The notes beneath the pieces are model-generated. The model did no database searches, had not been told where the DNA came from, and saw only the letters and a program-made list of their open reading frames with translations. The position numbers and the translations under genes were made by a program. Positions 49,782 through 60,085 of a stretch of DNA of 64,000 nt are shown piece by piece. The stretch's first letter is position 1. Each line of letters begins with the position of its first letter. The DNA lies in contig CP091727.1 of the NCBI GenBank assembly GCA_022009855.1, positions 2,294,001-2,358,000 of the forward strand, written 5' to 3'. Source of the stretch: Lentisphaeria bacterium. Its GTDB lineage: Bacteria > Verrucomicrobiota > Lentisphaeria > Victivallales > Victivallaceae.

Positions 49782-51659
49782 ATGAGATGGATGATTTTTC
49801 TGCTGCTGCTGTTGCTGTGTGCCGCCGCCGGCCCGGCTGCCGGGGACGACTCGAAAGAGAAAGGGGAATGCAAACTTATGAAAAGCGCTGACTTGAGTGG
49901 GGAAATGGTATGCGTTCTGTTTCCCTGCAGGGACGGAACTGCCGCCCCTGGAAAATTTCCGGGAGATTCCCCGGACACTGGGAGGAATGCGGGCGAAGGA
50001 GTTCGTGCTGAAGGACTCCTGCATCGATCTCACCACGCTGCAGCGCTTTCGGGAGAAACAGATTTTCTACCTGTTCCATGAATTTGAATCGCCGGAAACG
50101 TTCGAATATGTCGCGGCGCCGCCGCCGACTGGTGGATGAGGATTGTCCTCAACGGAGAATGTCTGGCAGACACTCTTGCCTGCGGCAATGTCGAACCGGT
50201 TTACACGCCGGATGAATTTCCCTTCCGCATGCCGGTGAAGCAGGGGCGCAATCTGCTGGCGGCCAAGGTGATTGCGGGGGCGGAGGGATGCCGGTTTGTG
50301 CTGGGGGTTCCGTCGCGTCCGGTCCGGCTGGAATCCGTTGTGGAGATGACCGATCTGAATTTCGGCACCCTGCGCCGAGAGCTGCACGGCAACGGTGCGC
50401 CGCCGCCGTTTTCCTCCAGAGGGCACCGTGATTACACCGGGATGCTGAAAAGCATGAATTTCACCGCGACGCGAACCCACGACTGGGCGCTGGTGAACCC
50501 CGGACAGCGCATCATCGACACCCATTTCATCTTCCCGCTGCCGCATCTGTCGCCGCACGATCCGGCGAATTACTGCTTCGCTCCCACCGACCGGATTCTG
50601 CAGCAGACGCTGGCGATGGGGACGGAGGTGTTCTACCGGCTCGGCACGAGCATCGAACATACCGGCGATATCCACTTCAACGCCAATCCGCCGGAAGATT
50701 TCGAACATTACGCCGAAGTGCTTGCCGGAATCATCCGCCATTACACCCGGGGCTGGGCGAATGGATTTCAGTATCCCATTCGCTACTGGGAGATCTGGAA
50801 TGAACCGGACCTGCGCGGCAAACAGTGCTGGACCGGCAGCATGGAGAGTTTCGCGAAGTTTTTCGTCATTGTCCTGAAGCGGCTGAAAGCGGAATTTCCA
50901 GAGCTGAAGATCGGCGGTCCCGCGTTTTCAGGATTCAACGAGAAACACTATCGCTGTGTGCTCGACGCCTGCAAAGCGGCGGGAGTCGAGCCGGATTTCC
51001 TCTCCTTCCACCGCTATTCCGCGAAGTTGAAACAGATGAAGGATATTGTGGAGAACTCCGGAAAACTGCTTCAGGAGTACGGGTTTGACCGTTGTGAGAT
51101 GATCCTGAACGAATGGCACTACATCGTCGACTGGAATGCGGCCCGGGGAACCGGCGAGGAGTACAAAAACGCCGTGCTCTCCCCCTCTGGTCTTTTCGGC
51201 ATCGACTCGGCGGCGTTCAACGTCGCCGTCATCGCGCTTCTGCATGACACCGCGCTGGATCGGGCTTTCTACTACGGCTGCGATCCATTCAATATCTGGG
51301 GATATTATGATATCTACCGCGGGCTGAACAAAAACTACTATTCGATGGTTGCCGTCGGCGACCTGATGAAAAACTACCGGAAGCGTCTGCATGCCCGGGC
51401 GGGAGTGAACGTCCATCTCCTGGGCGGGATCAGCGATGACGGCAGACGGGCGCAGCTTCTGGCCGCGAGTTACCGCACCCCGGAAACCGAAATCGTTCTC
51501 TCACTCAAAAATGCCGGAAGGTACGCGATGGAGGCGAAAATCCTCGATCACGAACACAACTTCGAACCGGCGAAGATCACCGTTTTGAATGACCGGGTCA
51601 TCCTGCACAAGAACAGACCCGGCTCCGCCGTTTTCATTCTTGATATCAGGCAACTGTAA
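49782..51659 (+). CDS. Secreted GH39-type glycoside hydrolase (two frame breaks)
   Basis: Signal peptide MRWMIFLLLLLLCAAAGPAA. A beta-rich N-terminal region contains LECLADTLACGN-like strands (IVLNGECLADTLACGNVEPV). The barrel matches GH39: MLKSMNFTATRTHDWALVNP, ANYCFAPTDRILQQTLAMGT, EVFYRLGTSIEH, GWANGFQYPIRYWEIWNEPD with the acid/base Glu, KIGGPAFSGFNEKHYRCVLD, DFLSFHRYS, MILNEWHYI with the nucleophile Glu. Breaks near 49900 and 50133. About 625 residues. Followed by pseudopilin 4 after 13 bp. Substrate not known; GH39 includes beta-xylosidases and alpha-L-iduronidases. Confidence 0.86.
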
Positions 51660-51672
51660 CCCAGGGAGGTCC

Positions 51673-52501
51673 ATGATGCAGAACAATATCGGAAAAAAAC
51701 AATGCTCGGCTGGAATTTTCTCTTGGAAGAACCGGGGAAAAAATCATCACCCCGTGCCGGCGACAGCCCGCCGGAGACGATACTTATTTACTCTTATTGA
51801 ACTTCTTGTAGTTATCGCAATCATCGCCATTCTGGCGGCGATGCTGCTGCCGGCGCTCGGCAGGGCGCGCGAGACTGCGAGGCGAAGCAACTGCACGTCG
51901 CAGCTCAAGCAGGTATCGACGGGACATCTGCTCTACGCCAACGACTACGACGGTTTCATCTATGGCAGACTGGATGGGAACAAGTTCAACAACCGTACTG
52001 CCGAGACCTGGGGCACCCTGCTCAAGGAGGCGAAGTATCTGACTTCGGCCGTCATGAACTGCACGAGCCAGAAGAAAAAGACGAGCTTCGACGGAAATTA
52101 CACCTACGGGATTTTCAACCACCTCTCGGATACCACCTACATGGATGACCGGACCGATTCCGCACGTTACAAGACCTTCGGCAAGTTCTATAGTCCGAGC
52201 GCGCGCACCCCGGTCTACAAGTTGATGTATACCATAAAGAGCATGCGCAACGCCAGCAGGCTTCACCTGTTTTCCGACTCCTGGCGGCATGTGACGAAGG
52301 TTTCCAATCAGGCGGATGCCGATCTGGCGGTATACTTATACGCCCCCCGCCAACGACTCCATCTACACCGCCAGCATCCATCACGGCAACCGCGGCGTCA
52401 TGGCGTATGCGGACGGACATGCCGACAATCCCGGTGAGATGGATTTCCGGGAAAAAGGCTTCACCCGCATGGTGGTCAATGGAATTTTCAAATCATTTTG
52501 A
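51673..52501 (+). CDS. Pseudopilin-like protein 4 (long leader, one frame break)
   Basis: ATG 51673 or 51676 behind GGGAGGT. The leader is unusually long, about 37 residues with a basic end (ATARRRRYL), before FTLIELLVVIAIIAILAAML, LPALGRARETARRSNCTSQL and KQVSTGHLLYANDYDGFIYG. After a break near 52330 it reads YTPPANDSIYTASIHHGNRG and VMAYADGHADNPGEMDF (H-X9-DG type). About 275 residues. It is flanked by two glycoside hydrolase genes 13 and 16 bp away, so all are one transcript. Confidence 0.85.
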
Positions 52502-52517
52502 TTGAGAAGCTCTTATC

Positions 52518-55396
52518 ATGATGATAATATGTTCCGTCCTGCTGGCTGCCGCCGGGTTCTTCGGTGTGGTTTCCGGAGAAAATGTGTCGTTGAATCGGGC
52601 CGGGAGCTGGAGTCCCATCGGCGCCGTTCCGGTTGTCGTGAGTTATGATGATGCGGAAAACGCAATCCGCTTTTCCGCGGAACGGGAAGAGGGCAGGAGC
52701 TGCCAGATCTGGCCGCTGTTCAGTGTCCGGGAGCCCGGGGCGCTGCGCAGAGTTGTTGCGATCCGTTTCGAAATGAAATATCTTCCGGAGGGCGGCAGTC
52801 CGACGGCGAACGGGGCGATTGTCCTGCCGAAACTGCCGAATTACCCTGACAAGCGGATCGTCTTTCCGATCCCGGCGCCCGGAGAGTGGAAAACCATTGA
52901 AGTCAAGTTCAATCGGCCCCCGGACACGATGATTCTGATCCGTTCCATCCAGATTCTGGTGAACAGCCGGGCGGAGCGGATGAGTGTTCTGATGCGCAAT
53001 CTCGCGCTGGTGACCGACGAGGGAACCGCTTTTGACTTCAAACCGGCGGCAAAGGCTAAGGTGCCGAAAACAGATCTCCGTCACAAACTCCGTCCGCAGG
53101 GTGCGCCGGCCTCTTTCTCCGCCGCCCCGGGAGAGAAGCACTGTTACCGGTTCCGGGCCACTCAACTGCCCGACGGCAGTACGCACGACTGGATCGTGAC
53201 CGGCATGGATGGCGGCAGCACCGGCTTCTCCGGGCGTGCCGTGGTGCGGAATTCCATTCTTTCGGTGGAACTCGCGCTGCCGGCTGGATTCCATGAACTG
53301 CATTTTCCCGCGCTGGAGCAGGTGTTCGGCATCTCGGTTCTGCCGCCGCACCCCGGCAATGCGGATTCCTTCTTCGCCATCGAGGGGCTGATGGAAACCC
53401 GCCCCGCGGTCCAGGAGAACTGCCTGAATTTTCTGGCGCGCAACGGGATTCTCCACAATCGGGAACACGCTCATTTCCAGGTATTGCATCCTCGCGAAGG
53501 CGAGTACCGGGATCCCGCAACCCGCTTCTACCGCATTGCCGGAAAGAAAGGGGTGCAGTCCATTTTCTTCTTCACCCTCTTCCCGGCGTGGCTGGATCCC
53601 GTCGCCAACCAGAGGGGGGAGGAATGTTCTGCCGGAAAACTGATCGGTCTCGACCGTGCCATTGTGCGCATGCTGGAGGAACGCAGGGAGGGGCTGGAGG
53701 GATTCCACATTCTCAACGAGTACGACCTGTCGAATTTTCCCGCAGAAGCCAACCTGCCCCCCGCTCAAGGCGGCGGCGTGGGCGGCGCGCGACAGGCAGA
53801 TCGCGCTGGTCGGCGCCGCTTTCTGCAAGGGATCCACCCTGACGGAGAGGGAGAGCATCGCCGGCGGCATGCTCGACTTCATCGACGCCTTCAGCATTCA
53901 CACCTATGCCGAACCGGAACAGCTGCTCCCCATTGTCCGGGAGTACCGCAACGACATGAAGCGTCATCCCCGGGGCGGGATGCCGATCTGGATCACCGAG
54001 ACGGGGAAACCATGGAGCCGCGGTGCCGCCGGACCGCTCCGGCAGCCGCATGGCGGACCGGTTCACAATCTTCATCCGCAGGCCGACGAGGATATGATCA
54101 GCGCACTCTGGATCACCATGAAGGCGGTCGAGGCGAAAGCGTGCGGTGTTGCCCGCTACTATCCCTTCGTCATGCAGTTTTTTCAGGAGAACAACAACAA
54201 TTTCGGCATGCTCGACTACTACGGGACGCCGCTGCGCTCGATGCACGCCTACTCTTTCGCCGCGAATCTGCTGGCCCATCAGGAGTATCGGGGGGGACTG
54301 GAAGGGAAATCCGCCGGGATTGCAGCCGACCCGCGTCTTCTCCGACGGGAAGCGCGCGATTGCCGTCTTCTATGCCGGAAAGGACGGGATCGGGGAGCGT
54401 TCGATTTCCCTGAAAGGATTTCCGGCGGGGCAGGGGTACGCGGTGGACGGAGCGGAACTGAAGCCGGAGAACGGTCTGCTTACCTTTCGCGGCGGCATGG
54501 CCTACTGGGTTTTCCCCGCGGAAAAGCTCGATGCGGCGAAGCTCAACACCGAAACCGAGTCGAAACGGATGCTGGAGGCGGCGAAGCGTTACGTTCCGGA
54601 GAAACGCCGCTGCACCCCGGTGGTCTACCGGTATGATTTCCGTCGAAGCGGCAATCGTTACACCGCTTCCGGATATGAGATGCCGAAAGACGGAAAACTG
54701 CATTTTGTGATCACCAACTTCTCCGACGAGAGGGTGACGACCCGGCCGCGCCTGACGGTTCCCGACGGCACGACCGTCACTCTGCCGCCGCCGGAGTCGA
54801 TCGAACTGCCCCCGCGCAGCGAGACTGCACTTGTCGTCGGCATCTCATCGCTTAGGCGGTATCATGGTGTGATCCGGCTCGGCGATGCCGGTGATGAGCT
54901 TTCCGCCACCCAGGTACCGCTGACCGACAATTCGCGGCTGAAGCCGGAAACGCGCGACTTCATGAATCTCGCCCGCTGGCATCAGAATTCCAGCGGAAAG
55001 CAGACCTTCCGGTTCATCGCGGAGGAGAACGCCATCGAGGTGCGTACCGATTTTCGGAACAAACGGAACCCGGCAGATGACAACTGGTCCTATCCCGAGT
55101 TCCGCTTCCTGCCGGAGGAGAAGAAGGGAAAGCTGATCGCGGTCTCCTTCGATTTCCGCTATGACAACCGCGGTGTGGAGGAGAAAGCGCGCAAGCCGCT
55201 GCTGATGCTTTCCGCCGGGGGGCAGGGGTACGATTCCCATCAGATCGATGCCCCGCAGTATGTCTGGAAACATTACATGATTTCGGTGCGGGGGGCCGGC
55301 GGCGGTGAACCGTATGACATTCTCCGCATCGGCATGGGAGCGCGCGGAAACGATCTGGTGTTCGCCTTCCGGAACATTCAGTTCTGGTTCGAGTGA
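52518..55396 (+). CDS. Large secreted glycoside hydrolase, clan GH-A type (two frame breaks)
   Basis: Signal peptide MMIICSVLLAAAGFFGVVSG. A beta N-terminal domain (about residues 20-290) is followed by a barrel with NCLNFLARNGILHNREHAHF, VQSIFFFTLFPAWLDPVANQ, LEGFHILNEYDLSNFP (putative acid/base Glu in NEYD), FIDAFSIHTYAEPEQLLPIV, GGMPIWITETGKPWSRGAAG (putative nucleophile Glu) and MISALWITMKAVEAKACGVA. A C-terminal beta region of about 330 residues follows (KLHFVITNFSDERVTTRPRL, KKGKLIAVSFDFRYDNRGVE). Breaks near 53760 and 54300. About 960 residues. The NEWD/NEYD and ITE(S/T)GK pairs link it to the protein at 26597; exact GH family not recognised. Confidence 0.76.
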
Positions 55397-55423
55397 ACTA
55401 CGCGCTATTCCGCAGTGGGGCGG

Positions 55424-56125
55424 TCACTCCACCGGCGGAGCGGAGGGGACCCAGTAGAGACTGTCTTCGGTTTCCGAAGAGTAGAATTCCTCCTGCCGCT
55501 GCTGCGGAATGGTTTCCGCGTGGCAGTCCAGCCACAGAACATTCGCCATGTTGTTGTGGACGAAATGAAAGCTGCTCCAGTCGTTCTTGTAGCCGTGAGA
55601 GCCCGGGGCGAGCCAGGCCGCCCAGTTGCTGAACTTCCGATTGAACGCATCAGAATATCTGGCGCGGAGGTTGTCGGCGAGAAATACGATCCCCGAACTT
55701 TTGCGAATTGAAGAGAGTTTGACGCCCCGGTTCTGGTAAGAACCGCGCGGCTGGACCGGATCGGCCAGCATCCCGAGTCCCCAGGCATTGTGACCGTAGC
55801 CGAACCGTTCCGGAGATGAGGGGCAGACACCGACCTTCAAGTCCGACGCCTGCTCAAACAGCTTCTGCCCGTACCCGACGGCGGGGAGCGCACAGCCGAG
55901 ATACTTCCGCAACGCCGCCAGCCAGGTGGCGTCGGCTTCCCCCATGTTCAGCGGGTTGACCGAAGCGGTCGCGCCCGGAACGATGTAACCGTCGTAGTCG
56001 CCGGTGTAAAGTCCGCCTGCCTGTCCGAGCTGCTTGAGATTGGCGGTACAGGTGATGCCGCGCGCCTTTTCCCGCGCCTGGTTCAGTGCCGGCAACAGCA
56101 TGCCGGCTAGAATGGCGATGATCAC
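55424..56125 (-). CDS. Pseudopilin-like protein 5, N-terminus cut at the mobile-element junction
   Basis: Reads IIAILAGMLLPALNQAREKA, RGITCTANLKQLGQAGGLYT, VCPSSPERFGYGHNAWGLGM, SSGIVFLADNLRARYSDAFN, NNMANVLWLDCHAETIPQQR (the DG of H-X9-DG is DC here). Upstream of VVIIAIL the expected FTLIEL leader is missing: going 5' the frame meets in-frame stops and the sequence becomes AT-rich foreign DNA. Only weak GTG starts remain (56125), so the gene is probably inactivated. Convergent with the glycoside hydrolase gene at 52518. Confidence 0.78.
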   Translation of the reverse strand: MIIAILAGMLLPALNQAREKARGITCTANLKQLGQAGGLYTGDYDGYIVPGATASVNPLNMGEADATWLAALRKYLGCALPAVGYGQKLFEQASDLKVGVCPSSPERFGYGHNAWGLGMLADPVQPRGSYQNRGVKLSSIRKSSGIVFLADNLRARYSDAFNRKFSNWAAWLAPGSHGYKNDWSSFHFVHNNMANVLWLDCHAETIPQQRQEEFYSSETEDSLYWVPSAPPVE

Positions 56126-56510
56126 TACTCAATAGACATAAAACTTATGAGTATAGGGAAAATACGCAACCTATATTTAAGCACAATATAATATCATTTT
56201 AAGAATTTTCAAAACCTATAAATTGTTTTTAAACGATAAAATCTCATTACGCTCAAACTCTTCCGGTAAGAATACACGAAAAGCAAAAATAGACATAAAA
56301 AATTATTTCTTAAATTGAGCACAAAATCACACCGGTTGGTATAGTAATAAAGCTTGAAACCTGTTTCTATTTGCCAATCTCTCTATCCTTATCAAATCAA
56401 CCTGCTGAACTTAGACAAGTTCAGCAGGTTGAAAGGTTCTTATTCTGGTGTTTTTCGTCAAGAGAACTATGTTGACGAAAAACAATCAGATTACCCAAAG
56501 GAGATATCCC
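56126..56510. other. AT-rich element end upstream of the integrase
   Basis: 385 bp with no supported gene. It begins at the junction and holds A/T tracts and a perfect hairpin at 56399-56430. It is the expected place for the left attachment and recombinase arm sites, but I could not pick a convincing direct repeat. Confidence 0.5.
56399..56430. terminator. Perfect 14-bp hairpin before the integrase
   Basis: AACCTGCTGAACTT / AAGTTCAGCAGGTT around a 4-base AGAC loop, followed by GAAAGGTTCTTATTC. It may insulate the integrase from chromosomal read-through or act as a structured leader; no clean T run. Confidence 0.6.
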
Positions 56511-58011
56511 ATGGCAACCAAGAAGCGTCGAAGCAAAGGTAATGGTCACGTATTTAAAGTCAAAGATACATTCTATCTTCAATATCGAACGGCGACACAT
56601 GAACGAAAAAGCATAACGCTGCGCAATGCTGATGGAGAGAAAGTCAAAACAGAACGCGAAGCCCAAGCTGTAGCCCATGAGTTTTTGTTGCGGGAACATA
56701 AGATTCTGGAAATTGAAACTCGTGAAGAATATCTTGAAAAACGGGCAAAACTTAAAAAGCTAAAAGCTCGATTAAGCATCTCACTGGAAGATGCATTTGA
56801 TTTGCATCTCCTGAAACCGCACACACGAATAGCTTCCAAAAAATTGAAAACGTCAATCGACGATACTGGGCAGATTTTGTAGCCTATCTTAAAGACAACT
56901 ATGGCCTGGAAACCCTGGATTCAGTAGAAAAAGAACATTGTGAAGCTTACATAGCATATATCCGTCAGAATGGACGTTGGAATAGAAAAATCAGTTACGT
57001 AAAAGAAAACTGTCCTGAACGCAAAAAATTCAAAGATTACGAATACGGAGGCAAACTCAGTAATACCACTCTAAACCGCTACCAATCTGTCTGTAAAGCA
57101 GTCTTCACATTTCTATCCAGTGATCTGGGCTATACCATTGAAGAAAATCCATTTTTTCACATACAACCCTTGAAACTTGAACCTGTGGATAGAGAAATCT
57201 TTACAGAAGAAGAACTAACCATGCTATTTGCCAACCCACCGCCATTATTGCGCGGACTCTTCACCATAGGAATCTGTACAGGACTTCGTTTGGAGACGTT
57301 GCCACTTTGCGCTGGAAAGAAATAGAAGTGGAACTGAAATCAGGTGAATTACCCAACTTCTGGGGAGGAGAAATCCATCGTGTTACCAGGAAAACAAAAA
57401 CTTTGGTGCACATTCCAATAGAAAAGGAATTGTCCGATTATTTGTCAATGCAATGGCTTATATCCAATCAAAATGAATATGTTCTGCCAGAAGCCGCAGC
57501 ACTCTACCTTGGACATTCAGGAATCTTGAGCAACCGCATTAGGAGCTACATAACATCCCTTGGAATAGAGAAACAACGTGAAATCCCAGGACGAATACGC
57601 AAACAGAGTGTAAAAGACTTCCATTCACTGAGACATTGTTTTTGTTATTATGCCGGCTTACGAGGAGTTCCATTGCCGGTAGTGCAAAGCATCGTTGGAC
57701 ACATGACAACAGCAATGACTAGACATTACCAAAATCATGCAGACCGCGAAGCAAGACGCAAAGGTATTGCAATGATGCAAGGTTTACTTACGGGCACTCA
57801 AACAGAAAAACCGCAACTGAACAGTACCAGTGATCTTCTCCGAAACAGACTTACCGAATTTGCTCAAAGCGGATCAGAAATGCAAATATTACAATTAAAT
57901 GTATTGCTGGACAAATTGCTTACAAATGAATTTTCCATGAGTCGACCGCAACTTACAGTTTCAGAAAATGATAGTATCAATATCAAAAAACAACCTGATG
58001 AAGTTCTATAA
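56511..58011 (+). CDS. Tyrosine recombinase (integrase), two frame breaks
   Basis: ATG at 56511 behind AAAGGAGATATCCC. The N-terminal arm-binding part (ATKKRRSKGNGHVFKVKDTF) and core-binding SAM-like domain (IENVNRRYWADFVAYLKDNY) are joined by correcting an A run near 56842. The catalytic domain has TGLRLGDVATLRWKE (Arg I, after adding one G near 57293), RKTKT (Lys), FHSLRHCFCYYAGLRG (His-x-x-Arg), QSIVGHMTTAMTRHYQNH (His/Tyr). About 500 residues with all catalytic residues present. It is the first gene inside the element, next to the junction, as usual for ICE integrases. Confidence 0.9.
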
Positions 58012-58023
58012 AACCATCAGGTT
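57992..58023 (+). terminator. Hairpin over the integrase stop codon
   Basis: AACCTGATG / CATCAGGTT, 9-bp perfect stem with a 14-base loop containing the TAA. It shares AACCTG(C/A)TG with the hairpin at 56399. Confidence 0.5.
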
Positions 58024-58104
58024 CAATTCTCCTTTAAAGGTTGCAAATAATCGTTTCTCCACTAAAATAAGAATACCAGCAACCCATAACAGAAAGGTAT
58101 TCAT

Positions 58105-58488
58105 ATGTTACAGGAAGAGACAATTAAAAAAATTACAGAGGTAATGCAACCGCTTGTAAAACTGAACATCTTTACCCAAGAAGAAATTGATGCTTTACAA
58201 CGTGTAAATGAACCTGCAATAACAATGCAAAAGAAAAAGGATGAAACACCGGAAAAAATACCGGAACTCTATACACTTGCAGAAACAGCAAAAATGCTGA
58301 AAATCACCATCAAAGGGGTTTATGATCTTGTCAAAAGCGGAAAACTTGAAATCATAAAACTCGGCACCAGAACCTCCCGAATCTCAGCCGACAACATATT
58401 GGAAATGCTTTACAAAAAGCCGTTGCGGACATGCTTCTCCAATAGATGCCGCAGAAGAAATGCCGAAAAAATCGGTTTGACAGATTGA
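58105..58488 (+). CDS. Excisionase-family helix-turn-helix protein
   Basis: 127 residues. The second half contains LYTLAETAKMLKITIKGVYD, LVKSGKLEIIKLGTRTSRIS and ADNILEMLYK, the HTH_17/MerR-like excisionase pattern. The first half is a helical extension (LQEETIKKITEVMQPLVKLN). It lies directly after the integrase, consistent with a recombination directionality factor or transcription regulator of the element. The last 25 residues (RTCFSNRCRRRNAEK) are basic. Confidence 0.82.
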   Translation: MLQEETIKKITEVMQPLVKLNIFTQEEIDALQRVNEPAITMQKKKDETPEKIPELYTLAETAKMLKITIKGVYDLVKSGKLEIIKLGTRTSRISADNILEMLYKKPLRTCFSNRCRRRNAEKIGLTD

Positions 58489-58520
58489 AAATAAAGAAAA
58501 AAGGGGTAGATTAAGAGAAA

Positions 58521-59398
58521 ATGAAAAACGTAACGAATTTACCTATGAATGAAAAGCAGACGCAAAAGTATCGAGCAAGAAGTCAGATCTGCTCAGCAAC
58601 AAATTCCGGTAACACTCAGCCGAACAGGATTGAATATCTTTCCCCGAGTCATGAACGCTGAAATATCACCGGGAAAGCTGATTGCTGTAATTTGCCGGAA
58701 TTTAATATTCTACCAAGTACAACGCCTCTGTCATTATGATGCCGACGAACAAAATGCTGTTTCGCCGGCATTTTCTGCATATTCTGAATCAATACGCCAG
58801 TTTTTACTCAACACCGATTGCATAGATTTATACCTGTGCAATAAAATGCAAAAAACTATGCGATAATGATGTCAAAAGAATTCAACAAAGCCTGGAACAC
58901 TTTCCGAAACCCATTAAGGAATTGCCCGAAGAATTGCAAATGATACAGAAATTCATTCAGCAATTCAAAAAACTTTGGAATTCCACACCGGAAAAAATCG
59001 GCTTCCAGCTTTACAAACTTCAAGCGGACTGGATAAATTCATTATGCGGTAAAAATATGATACTGCTTTCAGCAGGCGACTCACTGCAACTTGCAAAAAC
59101 AGAAATCCGACGTAGAAATTCACGACACGAAAATACGCTGCAACGGCAGATAAAATGGGGCGAGGAATTTCATACTTATTATACAGGACATCTCGCAAAC
59201 GGTCATTGCGAACAAACAGCCAAACGACTGGCAAGGGAAGATTTTATAAATGCACATCCACTAAAACATGATAACGAAAATTTAGACTACACGAACTTTC
59301 CTGGTCATCATCGGAGTTCTTTGTTGTTATATCATCGAACTTACTTGAAAACATTGAAGTCTAATTCCACGAATGATAACAAAGAAAAAAACAAATGA
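58521..59398 (+). CDS. Unknown element protein (two frame breaks)
   Basis: Starts MKNVTNLPMNEKQTQKYRAR. After a break near 58655 it continues MNAEISPGKLIAVICRNLIF, YQVQRLCHYDADEQNAVSPA, FLLNTDCIDLYLCNKM, and after an A-run break near 58855 VKRIQQSLEHFPKPIKELPE, KLWNSTPEKIGFQLYKLQAD, TLQRQIKWGEEFHTYYTGHL, CEQTAKRLAREDFINAHPL. About 290 residues, soluble and helix-rich. No family recognised. It lies between the excisionase-like gene and the second recombinase-like gene, 10 bp before the latter. Confidence 0.5.
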
Positions 59399-59408
59399 GG
59401 CAGCAGAC

Positions 59409-60085
59409 ATGAAAATATCAGAACCCAATGTAAAACCAATCAAAACAATAATGGAGCTTAGACGCTGGGAAAAAGAACTGTCTAAAAACGGTCCACAAAA
59501 ATCCACGCATACTTTCGATTAGGGCTTGATACAGGAATGTTGCCCTCCATTCTTCAGCAATTGAAGTGGGAAGATCTGAAAGTAGAAGAGGAAGGTAATC
59601 ATTTAAAACAAACCAAGGTCTATTTTAATGTGCCGAGTAAAACAGAATGGAATAAACCATTCCGAAAAATTTATTTACCTCAGTCAAGCATAACAATTCT
59701 GGATAAATTACGCCAAAACAATCCAGATGACATTTATCTCTTTCAATCCCGTTCTCCCTCAGTCAGCAAAACTCCGAACCCGTTGACTGTTCAACGCATT
59801 ACCGTGGAATTGAAAAAAGCCGCAGTTAATTGCGGAATTATCTCTGAAAATGAACCACTGGGAGTAATGACACTTCGAAAATGTTTTGGTTATCATCATA
59901 TTGTCCACGGCAACTGGTCTGTACACGAAATGATGCGTTACCTGGAAGCACATTCGCTGAATAGCACCAAAAAATACCTTTGTTTGCCAGATGATGTTCG
60001 ACTTGGGGCAACACCGCGAAATCGTAAACCCCAAAAGAATAAATCAATCAACAGGGATTTTCCTTCCTCCGGCACTTTTGAATAA
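59409..60085 (+). CDS. Recombinase-like protein lacking catalytic residues (one frame break)
   Basis: About 225 residues: MKISEPNVKPIKTIMELRRW, then after a break near 59518 RLGLDTGMLPSILQQLKWED, which aligns with the tyrosine-recombinase box I (LGLxTGLRxSELLxLxWED) but has Leu for the catalytic Arg. The end GVMTLRKCFGYHHIVHGNWS then VHEMMRYLEAHSLNSTKKYL aligns with box II, with Met for the first His, Arg kept, Lys, AHS and the terminal Tyr kept. There is no core-binding domain. Possibly an accessory or decayed recombinase. The 3' end overlaps the coupling-protein gene by 42 bp, convergently. Confidence 0.62.
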
